A stretch of 48,069 bases of DNA from Lachnospiraceae bacterium (GTDB lineage Bacteria; Bacillota; Clostridia; Lachnospirales; Lachnospiraceae): NCBI GenBank assembly GCA_900757145.1, contig CAAEMT010000041.1, forward strand, positions 1 through 48,069, given 5' to 3'. The number at the start of each line of letters is the position of its first letter. The first letter of the stretch is position 1. The position numbers were made by a program, and so were the translations under genes. Shown here piece after piece: positions 32,125 through 39,003 of the stretch. The notes beneath the pieces were generated by a model. That model did no database searches and had not been told where the DNA came from. It saw only the letters and a list, made by a program, of their open reading frames with translations.

Positions 32125-32809
32125 GCATATTTCAAAAGCCTACGGCGGCAGAATGGTGCTCAGTGATTTTAACGCTCGTCTGGAACGTGGAGGTGTATAC
32201 TGCCTGATGGGCGCTTCCGGTATCGGAAAGACGACACTGCTCCGTATCCTGATGGGGTTGGAGAAGCCTGATCTGGGAGAGGTGGTTCATATCAGGGAGG
32301 AGAACCCTGAAAAAATGTCGATGGAGGGCGCAGGAGGAGAACGACTTGAGGTTGATTGGCACAGAACCAAAGGAATAATACGCAAAAAAAGAAGATGCAG
32401 AAAGCGGTCAAAAGCACAGATGCAGATTGGAGCGGTTTTTCAGGAAGACCGTCTGTTTGAATTTGCAGATGCCTGGAAGAATGTGGAGCTTGCATGCAGG
32501 GGTACTGTCCCTGAGCCGTCAGCCTTAGAAGAGCTGCTTTCTGAGCTTTTAGACAGGGAAGCGTGGCACAGACCTGTGTGCGAATTGAGCGGCGGGATGC
32601 GCAGGCGCGTTGCGATTGCGAGAGCGCTTGCGTCACCGTCTGAGCTGCTTGTCATGGACGAGCCGTTTGCGGGGCTTGATGAAGAGACAAAGAGGAGCGC
32701 GGTACAGACAATTTTGAAGCATCGGGGAGGGCGGACACTCCTCGTTGTGACGCATCAGAAAGAAGACGCTACGTTTCTTGGGGCAAAGCAGATATTATGG
32801 ATACAGTAA
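32108..32809 (+). CDS. ABC transporter ATP-binding protein with an unusual basic insertion
   Basis: A 233-residue nucleotide-binding subunit that powers the SBP/permease importer. Walker A is GASGIGKTT (35-43), the Q-loop Gln is Q112, the signature is LSGGMRRRVAIARAL (160-174), Walker B is LLVMDEPFAGLD (180-191) and the switch His is H216. Between the first helix and the Q-loop there is an extra stretch of about 40 residues (62-105), rich in Lys and Arg (IIRKKRRCRKRSKA), that relatives do not have. Reading is in frame throughout, so the protein is likely functional. GGGAGGAG lies 7 nt before the ATG. The gene starts inside the 3' end of the permease gene. Confidence 0.88.
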   Translation: MAICLEHISKAYGGRMVLSDFNARLERGGVYCLMGASGIGKTTLLRILMGLEKPDLGEVVHIREENPEKMSMEGAGGERLEVDWHRTKGIIRKKRRCRKRSKAQMQIGAVFQEDRLFEFADAWKNVELACRGTVPEPSALEELLSELLDREAWHRPVCELSGGMRRRVAIARALASPSELLVMDEPFAGLDEETKRSAVQTILKHRGGRTLLVVTHQKEDATFLGAKQILWIQ

Positions 32810-32884
32810 ATAAAGTTCTGCAATCTGGCTGGTCATTCAGATACGGATGCAGGACGGAAGAATGATACTATAGGGAGGTAAAAA

Positions 32885-34006
32885 ATGGGAAAGTCAAAGG
32901 TGTATTTCACGGACATGCGCGCGAAGATGGGGGACAATCTTCTGGACAAGCTGCAAAGACTGATAAAGAAAGCAGGAATCGGCGATATTGATTTCAAGGA
33001 TCAGTACGTGGCGATCAAGCTGCATTTTGGAGAGCCGGGCAATCTGGCGTTCCTTCGCCCGAATTATGCGAAGGCTGTTGCAGATGTAGTAAAGGAGCTT
33101 GGCGGAAAGCCGTTTTTGACAGACTGTAATACACTGTATGTGGGCGGCAGAAAAAATGCGCTCGATCATATTGATTCTGCCTATGGGAACGGATTTGTAC
33201 CGTATGCGACAGGATGTCATGTGCTGATTGCAGACGGACTTAAAGGTTCCGATGACGTATGGGTTCCTGTTGAGGGCGGCGAGTACGTAAAGGAAGCGAA
33301 GATTGGGCGTGCTGTGATGGATGCGGATATATTTATTTCACTGTCACATTTTAAAGGTCATGAGATGACAGGATTCGGCGGAGCGCTGAAAAATATCGGT
33401 ATGGGATGCGGTTCCAGAGCCGGAAAGATGGAAATGCACAGTGCCGGAAAACCGTATGTAAAGACGGAAGACTGCATCGGCTGTGGACGCTGCAGTAAGA
33501 TCTGTGCACATGGCGCACCAATCATCACAGATGGAAAGGCAGAGATCGATCAGAATAAATGTGTCGGCTGCGGACGCTGTATCGCAGTCTGTCCGAAGGA
33601 CGCCGTATCGCCTGCGCAGGATGAAGCGAACGATATCTTAAACTGCAAGATTGCGGAGTATTCTAAGGCAGTCTGCCAGAACAGACCGCATTTCCATATC
33701 AGTCTTGTTATGGACGTATCGCCGAACTGCGACTGCCATGCAGAAAATGACGCTGCTATCGTGCCGGATGTAGGAATGTTTGCTTCTTTCGATCCGGTAG
33801 CTCTTGATGTAGCGTGTGCAGACGCAGTAAATGCACAGCCTTCCATCGCAGGAAGTGTGCTGGGCGACGCAGTAGCGCACCACGAGCACGAGCACCGCGA
33901 TCATTTTGGAAAGGTAGCGCCGGAGACAAACTGGAGATCCTGCATCGAACATGCGGTAAAGATAGGACTTGGAAGCGACGAATACGAATTGATTACAGTA
34001 AAGTAA
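32885..34006 (+). CDS. DUF362 domain protein with two [4Fe-4S] motifs
   Basis: A 373-residue cytosolic protein. The N-terminal part has the DUF362 pattern (VAIKLHFGEPGNLAFLRP, LTDCNTLYVGGRKNALDH, DIFISLSHFKGHEMTGFGGA, GMGCGSRAGKMEMH). Ferredoxin clusters are CIGCGRCSKICAHGAP (about 198-213) and CVGCGRCIAVCPKD (about 227-240). The C-terminal half returns to DUF362 sequence with DVSPNCDCHAENDAAIVPD. Members are common in anaerobes and presumed electron carriers or oxidoreductases; the reaction is unknown. GGGAGG lies 7 nt before the ATG. A hairpin with its T-tract on the opposite strand follows. Confidence 0.88.
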   Translation: MGKSKVYFTDMRAKMGDNLLDKLQRLIKKAGIGDIDFKDQYVAIKLHFGEPGNLAFLRPNYAKAVADVVKELGGKPFLTDCNTLYVGGRKNALDHIDSAYGNGFVPYATGCHVLIADGLKGSDDVWVPVEGGEYVKEAKIGRAVMDADIFISLSHFKGHEMTGFGGALKNIGMGCGSRAGKMEMHSAGKPYVKTEDCIGCGRCSKICAHGAPIITDGKAEIDQNKCVGCGRCIAVCPKDAVSPAQDEANDILNCKIAEYSKAVCQNRPHFHISLVMDVSPNCDCHAENDAAIVPDVGMFASFDPVALDVACADAVNAQPSIAGSVLGDAVAHHEHEHRDHFGKVAPETNWRSCIEHAVKIGLGSDEYELITVK

Positions 34007-34034
34007 AAGCAGCATACCGGCTGTAAATGAAAAA

Positions 34035-34092
34035 TAAAAACGGACAGGGCATCTGAGGAACATCATAGTATGAGAAGCCGCAGATGCCCTGT
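34035..34092 (-). terminator. Terminator-like hairpin, T-tract on the minus strand
   Basis: ACAGGGCATCTG (34044-34055) pairs perfectly with CAGATGCCCTGT (34081-34092). A-rich AAAAATAAAAA lies on the left (34031-34041), so the U-tract appears only in minus-strand RNA. After the stem the plus strand reads TCTGG. It probably still limits plus-strand read-through, but its polarity is unexpected as both neighbours are plus. Confidence 0.5.
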
Positions 34093-34250
34093 TCTGGCAG
34101 AGTGATCCGGTTGTGTATATACGGTGTTTTGGGAATATAGGATAAAAGGAGTGGATTTTGTGGAACTGTATTCCATTTAGCGGCATAGGATATAGGAATT
34201 ATGATCAGCAGGAGCAAGGTATGGAGCAGTCGGAATTGAGGAGGATCATT

Positions 34251-35153
34251 ATGGGAGAATTAAGAAGAAAGGAACAGCGGATCAGCAGTATGGAACAGAC
34301 GGCGATGCACGTCTCAAAGGTGAGTATTCTGGTGAATGTCCTGCTCTCGGCAGGAAAGCTTGCGGCAGGTATTTTTGCGTCGTCAGGTGCAATGATCTCA
34401 GACGCGGTACATTCCGCGTCTGATGTATTTAGTACGATCATTGTGATGGTAGGTATTCGGATTTCCGGAAAAGCGGCAGACAAAAGACATCCGTACGGAC
34501 ATGAACGCATGGAGTGCGTGGCTGCCATCTTGCTTTCTGTCGTACTTGCGCTTACGGGTGCTGGAATCGGTTTGGAGGGCATTAATAAGATCATAAGCGG
34601 AAATTATCAGGCGCTTGCAGTGCCGGGACTGGCGGCGCTTGCTGCGGCGGTCATATCTGTAGCAGTTAAAGAATGGATGTATTGGTATACAAGATTTTAC
34701 GCCAAAAAGATAAAATCTTCGGCTTTGATGGCAGATGCATGGCACCACCGCTCGGACTCTCTTTCTTCCATCGGCGCTTTCGCTGGTATCCTTGGAGCAC
34801 GTATGGGATTTCCCGTACTGGATCCTGTGGCAAGTGTTGTGATCTGCCTGTTTATTTTAAAGGCGGCGTATGATATATTTAAAGATGCAATTGACAAAAT
34901 GGTGGATACGGCGTGCGATCCGAAGCTTGAGGAGGAGCTGCGCGAGTTTGTGGCTGCGCAGCCTGGCGTAGAGGGGATTGATCTGCTGCGGACAAGGACT
35001 TTTGGCAGCAGGATATACGTGGATGTCGATATTGTGGCAGACGGCAATCTGACACTGCGCGAAGCGCACGGGATAGCAGAACACGTACACGATGGCATAG
35101 AAAAACAGTTTGATCAGGTAAAGCATATTATGGTGCATGTCGATCCGGCGTAA
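34251..35153 (+). CDS. Cation diffusion facilitator (CDF) transporter
   Basis: A 300-residue membrane exporter for divalent metals with six TM helices and a C-terminal cytosolic domain. The paired transport sites are H54/D58 in SDAVHSASD and H165/D169 in ADAWHHRSD, an H-D/H-D set seen in Zn/Fe/Co exporters. KAADKRHPYGHERME follows TM2, as is usual. The C-terminal domain (VDTACDPKLEEELREFVAAQ to VKHIMVHVDP) forms the metal-sensing dimer. ATG 34251 is preferred for its strong GAGGAGG 6 nt upstream; ATGs at 34158 and 34221 are weaker and would extend an otherwise normal length. Confidence 0.9.
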   Translation: MGELRRKEQRISSMEQTAMHVSKVSILVNVLLSAGKLAAGIFASSGAMISDAVHSASDVFSTIIVMVGIRISGKAADKRHPYGHERMECVAAILLSVVLALTGAGIGLEGINKIISGNYQALAVPGLAALAAAVISVAVKEWMYWYTRFYAKKIKSSALMADAWHHRSDSLSSIGAFAGILGARMGFPVLDPVASVVICLFILKAAYDIFKDAIDKMVDTACDPKLEEELREFVAAQPGVEGIDLLRTRTFGSRIYVDVDIVADGNLTLREAHGIAEHVHDGIEKQFDQVKHIMVHVDPA

Positions 35154-35255
35154 TGTGTTTTGTACCAAATGTACTGCGGCGAATCGGCAACAGAGCAGTC
35201 TTGGGTGCAGATATCGACTTTCAGAAGAAAAATTATACAGGACGGAGGAAGATTT

Positions 35256-35987
35256 ATGAAGCGGCAGGTGAGTCTTGAGGAGATCTCAGACGGCAGATTG
35301 TATGATAAAAATGATATGGTAAAGGCAGGCTGCGGCGGCTGTAAAGGCTGTTCTTCATGCTGCCGCAGTATGGGAGAGTCCGTGATCCTCGATCCGTATG
35401 ACGTTTACCGTCTGACGAAAGGAACGGCGCTTAGCTTTGAAGCGCTTCTGACAAATAAGCTGGAGCTTCATGTGGTGGATGGGATCATTTTGCCGAACCT
35501 GAATATGAGCGGAAAGGATGAAACGTGCGGATTTTTGGATGCGAATGGAAGATGCAGTATCCATGCGTACCGTCCGGGAATATGCAGGCTCTTCCCGCTT
35601 GGCAGGTATTATGAGACAGACGCATCGGGAGAGCGCACGTTTCGGTATTTTTTGCAGACAAAGGAATGCCCGGCTCCGAATAAGACGAAGGTGAAAGTCT
35701 CAAAATGGCTGGACACGCCGGAGCTTGTTCGGTATGAGCAATTTGTGAAGGAGTGGCATTACTTTCTGGAGGACGTACAGCAGCGGATTCGGAAAGAAGA
35801 GAGAGAAGAAGCTGTGAAGAATACGAATCTGTTTCTTCTGAAGCTGTTTTATATAAAGCCGTATGAGACAGATCAGGACTTCTATCCCCAGTTTGAGAGC
35901 CGTCTGGCATGGGCAAGGGAGACTGTGCTGGATGAAACGAAATATGGACACGATCAGGATACTGCGGGAGAAGATGCCAGAGCCTGA
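35256..35987 (+). CDS. YkgJ family cysteine-cluster protein
   Basis: A 243-residue cytosolic protein. Two Cys groups mark the family: CGGCKGCSSCCR at about 24-35 and CGFLDANGRCSIHAYRPGICR with FPLG, about 89-113. These ligands (C-x-x-C-C and C-x7-C-x-x-H/Y-x-x-RP-x-x-C-R) probably bind a metal or Fe-S cluster. The C-terminal 90 residues are helical and charged. The reaction is unknown; related proteins are proposed Fe-S chaperones or modification enzymes. ATG 35256 has GGAGGA 7 nt upstream; the 32-codon longer frame lacks this. Confidence 0.85.
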   Translation: MKRQVSLEEISDGRLYDKNDMVKAGCGGCKGCSSCCRSMGESVILDPYDVYRLTKGTALSFEALLTNKLELHVVDGIILPNLNMSGKDETCGFLDANGRCSIHAYRPGICRLFPLGRYYETDASGERTFRYFLQTKECPAPNKTKVKVSKWLDTPELVRYEQFVKEWHYFLEDVQQRIRKEEREEAVKNTNLFLLKLFYIKPYETDQDFYPQFESRLAWARETVLDETKYGHDQDTAGEDARA

Positions 35988-36007
35988 AATAATTGGAAGA
36001 AAAAGGC

Positions 36008-36036
36008 TTGCATCGCGTATCGTTTATCAGTACAAT
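36008..36036 (+). promoter_or_regulatory. Promoter of xpt
   Basis: TTGCAT (36008-36013), a 17-nt spacer and TACAAT (36031-36036) leave only about 40 nt of leader before ATG 36082. That is too short for a purine riboswitch. Confidence 0.7.
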
Positions 36037-36081
36037 AGAAAAAACAGTCATACGGAAGAAAATTTTAAAGGGAGGTACAGT

Positions 36082-36663
36082 ATGCAGGTATTAAAGGACA
36101 GAATACGTAAGGACGGAAAGGTAAAAGAAGGCAATGTATTAAAGGTTGACAGCTTTTTGAACCATCAGATGGACACTGCGTTGTTTCGGGAGATGGGAAA
36201 GGAATTCAAACGCCGCTTTGCAGGTGAGGAGATTAACAAGATCCTCACGATCGAGGCATCTGGCATCGGTATCGCGTGCGTAGTAGCAGAGGAGTTCCAT
36301 GTACCTGTTGTGTTTGCGAAAAAGACGCAGACGAAAAATATCGCAGGAGATGTGTATAAGTCAACGGTAGAGTCTTACACGCACGGCAGAGTCTACGATA
36401 TTATCGTGTCAAAAGAATTTCTCGGAAAAGGCGATAAGGTACTGCTGATCGATGATTTTCTTGCGAACGGCAAGGCGCTTGAAGGGCTTGCACAGCTTGT
36501 GGAGGATTCGGGAGCCGAACTCGTAGGCGCGGGTATTGCGATCGAAAAAGGATTTCAGGTAGGCGGAGAGATCATCCGCTCCAGAGGCATCCATCTGGAG
36601 TCGCTTGCTATAGTTGATTCTATGGACGATAAGACAGGTGAGATCACCTTCCGCGAGGACTGA
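36082..36663 (+). CDS. xpt: Xanthine phosphoribosyltransferase
   Basis: A 193-residue purine salvage enzyme that makes XMP from xanthine and PRPP. It aligns end to end with Bacillus Xpt: NVLKVDSFLNHQMDTALFR, NKILTIEASGIGIACVVAEE, VPVVFAKKTQT, and the PRPP loop VLLIDDFLANGKALEGL (about 126-142), then GIAIEKGFQVGGE and ESLAIVDSM. ATG 36082 has GGGAGG 7 nt upstream; the open frame extends upstream into the YkgJ gene without a site. It has its own promoter and a terminator, so control is independent of the neighbours. Confidence 0.94.
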   Translation: MQVLKDRIRKDGKVKEGNVLKVDSFLNHQMDTALFREMGKEFKRRFAGEEINKILTIEASGIGIACVVAEEFHVPVVFAKKTQTKNIAGDVYKSTVESYTHGRVYDIIVSKEFLGKGDKVLLIDDFLANGKALEGLAQLVEDSGAELVGAGIAIEKGFQVGGEIIRSRGIHLESLAIVDSMDDKTGEITFRED

Positions 36664-36679
36664 GAAAATAAAAAAGAGG

Positions 36680-36745
36680 CGGGTTCTGCTGCATTTTCGA
36701 TCCGGTTTTAGCCAGATTAGAAACTGCAACAGAACCCGTCTTTAT
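36680..36745 (+). terminator. Terminator of xpt
   Basis: CGGGTTCTG (36680-36688) pairs with CAGAACCCG (36730-36738), extended by CTGCA/TGCA. TCTTTATTT follows. Confidence 0.8.
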
Positions 36746-36912
36746 TTGTCATAGGAAAGACCTTGTTACGCTGATGCATGAACGTCTTTCCTATGACAAA
36801 AAATTAAGATGCGCACGGATGCAAGAGGAATGTAATTGCTTCGCAATACGCATCCGGCGCGGCAAAAGTGTGCGCGGCAAGAGCTGTCTAAAGCCGCGAG
36901 AGTGTGCAGAGC
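36745..36912 (+). repeat. Dispersed structured repeat, copy A (full length)
   Basis: GTCATAGGAAAGAC (36748-36761) pairs with its complement (36784-36797) and the stem extends by three T-A pairs. Next comes GATGCGCACGGATGC, with GGATGC (36817-36822)/GCATCC (36850-36855) enclosing ATTGC (36835-36839)/GCAAT (36843-36847). It continues with a GC-rich tail (GCGCGGCAA, AAGCCGCG, GTGTGC/GCACAC) up to the stop of the YARHG gene. No ORF is convincing here. Confidence 0.6.
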
Positions 36913-36924
36913 ACACTTTTGTTT

Positions 36925-37944
36925 TTACCAAATCAGGATATTCACTGCTTCGTATGATTCAGTATCATAGACTATGCTTGTGACAGCGCCGACTTTAAAG
37001 CTGTCTTTGGAAACTCCCATATCATCAAGCTTTGCCTCATCGTACCAGAACTGGATCGAGCTTCCGTCTTCTATGCGGATGCGGAAATATCCGTCTCCTG
37101 ATTCTATGATCATGCCGTATGCATCCTTCGTGGCAGAGGGAAGGATTGTTATATTTTCGCCGGAGGAGCTTTTGGAATTCAGACGCTCTACCATAAGTCC
37201 GATATTTGCGCTCTCATAGGCGTTCATTACACTCACATCAAAATCCTCTGCTTCGATGGTACCGCTGTACCATGATTTTGAGTTAAAATACTCCTGAACA
37301 CTTGGAAGAATGAATTTTCGGTGATGGCGCGCATAGATCTCATTGATCGCCATCTGGATCTGATCGGCGTTCATGTCGGAGAGATCGTCTTTGCTCAGAT
37401 ATTCTGTCGCGCTTTGTGGGAAAATATATTCTCCGCTCGCCCCTGTATTTGAGGACTGCTCTGCCGTGAGAACAAAGCGGGATTTTATCCACTCCATATC
37501 ATTTGCCATGGAGGAAAATTCCTCGTATGCCTGCGTATCCTTGGTGTAAGCCTGTACGTCTGTCGGGAACGATGCATAATAAGTACCTTCGGAAGTGCTG
37601 CCGATCGTCATGTAGCTTGGATCATCCTTATAGCTGCCGTCAGAGGAAAAACCGATGGAAAACAGCCGTCCTCCGCTGGTGTAGCCCTCCTGTTCCCAGA
37701 GCTTTCGCGATTTTGTCTGATAAAAGGTCACGCTGTTTTCAGACACGCCCATCTGGCATTTTCCCGACCAGCTCTGAGGAAGCGTTACCTGTACTTCTTT
37801 AAAATCAATCTGGATGTCGTTGTCTGTATTGCGTGCCGTTGTGCTCTGCCACCTGTCAGAGGCGGCCTGTGCGCCAAGAGTAAAGGCAGAAAGGACAGCG
37901 GCGGCTGCCATAGTCAGAATGGTGCGCATGATTCTCTTCTTCAT
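36925..37944 (-). CDS. Secreted protein with YARHG domain
   Basis: A 339-residue exported protein with a signal peptide (MKKRIMRTILTMAAAAVLSA ... AQA-AS). The first half is not recognised; it has a beta-rich look and a Ser-rich linker. About residues 198-245 form a YARHG domain: MAINEIYARHHRKFILPSVQ then EYFNSKSWYSG, where the family's G is replaced by H (YARHH). The end (VKIT-like SIVYDTESYEAVNILIW) may be a small OB-type tail. YARHG domains occur in extracellular proteins of gut Firmicutes and probably bind wall material. ATG 37944 has GGGGGA 7 nt upstream; TTG 37950 is also in frame. Confidence 0.75.
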   Translation of the reverse strand: MKKRIMRTILTMAAAAVLSAFTLGAQAASDRWQSTTARNTDNDIQIDFKEVQVTLPQSWSGKCQMGVSENSVTFYQTKSRKLWEQEGYTSGGRLFSIGFSSDGSYKDDPSYMTIGSTSEGTYYASFPTDVQAYTKDTQAYEEFSSMANDMEWIKSRFVLTAEQSSNTGASGEYIFPQSATEYLSKDDLSDMNADQIQMAINEIYARHHRKFILPSVQEYFNSKSWYSGTIEAEDFDVSVMNAYESANIGLMVERLNSKSSSGENITILPSATKDAYGMIIESGDGYFRIRIEDGSSIQFWYDEAKLDDMGVSKDSFKVGAVTSIVYDTESYEAVNILIW

Positions 37945-38192
37945 AATCAAATCCCCCTTTTTAAAATCAAATCCTTCATAATCCGTGTGAGACGAATCAG
38001 TGATCCGTCTGCGTTATCTTACTCTATTTATATCACAGATCGGCGGAGAAAAAATGAATAGATTCTTAAGAGCAATGGAATAAATTTGTAAAATAAAAAC
38101 CAAGACGGCTCTTTCGCAGGTACCAGAAGGGGACAGGCATGATACGCGGCGCCTGCTCATATAGTTACATAAGAAGATGTCGGGGGCAAAAG

Positions 38193-38999
38193 ATGGAAGA
38201 GAAAAAAATGCAGATCGTATGGTACAGATTTCGGGGGCTTGGACTTTTATGTCTTTGTGCCCTTGTATTTTTTGCGGGAGCCTATGTAACAGGGCACGAG
38301 AGTATACCGGCTAACAGCGCGGCGGCCGGTACGCAAAAAAACGGCGCAAAAGAAATCCTCTTTCCTGTATGCAGTGTAGATACGAATAAGCGGCAGGCTG
38401 CGCTGACCTTTGATGTGGATATGAGCAGCGAAAAGCTTCAGACCATCCTCAATATCTTAAAGCAGCATGAAGTAAAGGCAACGTTTTTTGTGACAGGTGC
38501 ATGGGCAAACCGGTATCCTGAGGATCTAAAGCGCATCTGCGATGCCGGACATGATATTGGCAATCACAGCCAGAACCACAAAGATATGACATCGATGGGA
38601 AAGAAAGAGATCCAGCAGGAACTCCAGAAGCTGCATGAGACAGTATTTAGACTGACCGGAAAAGAGATAAAGCTGTTTCGCGCGCCGTACGGAAGTTACA
38701 GCGAAACGCTGCTTGAGACTGTCCGAATGAGCGGATATATGCCGATAAAATGGAATATTGATTCTGAGGACTGGAAAAATTATGGGATTGAAAGTATCGT
38801 AGAGAAGACAGCGGGGAGCCCTATACAAAACGGCTCCATTATACTTGTGCATAATGAAGCCGATTATATTACACAGGCTCTTGAACCGCTGATCTTAAGG
38901 ATCAGGGGACAGGGCTTAGAGCTTGTTCCGCTCTCCGAAATGATCCTGTGGAGCGGATATACGGTAGATAAGGAGGGCAGGCAGACGAAGCTGCCGTAA
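38193..38999 (+). CDS. Polysaccharide deacetylase, PdaB-like
   Basis: A 268-residue NodB-family protein with an N-terminal membrane anchor (about 15-33). The catalytic motif reads LTFDVDMS, so the base Asp D74 is kept but the usual next Asp is Val75 (D76 follows). The zinc His pair H125/H129 is in GHDIGNHSQNHKD, R163 is in FRAPYGSYS, the aromatic pocket in WNIDSEDWKN and the final His in IILVHNE (H220). This pattern is that of PdaB-type sporulation deacetylases, where the DD pair is altered. Its target would be spore or wall glycan. The start is ATG 38193 after GGGGG; ATG 38208 is possible. Confidence 0.85.
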   Translation: MEEKKMQIVWYRFRGLGLLCLCALVFFAGAYVTGHESIPANSAAAGTQKNGAKEILFPVCSVDTNKRQAALTFDVDMSSEKLQTILNILKQHEVKATFFVTGAWANRYPEDLKRICDAGHDIGNHSQNHKDMTSMGKKEIQQELQKLHETVFRLTGKEIKLFRAPYGSYSETLLETVRMSGYMPIKWNIDSEDWKNYGIESIVEKTAGSPIQNGSIILVHNEADYITQALEPLILRIRGQGLELVPLSEMILWSGYTVDKEGRQTKLP

Positions 39000-39003
39000 G
39001 CAT

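Noticed and set aside
35990..36081. Purine riboswitch ahead of xpt
   Set aside because: The promoter leaves only about 40 nt of leader and no purine aptamer core (conserved junction and kissing loops) is present.
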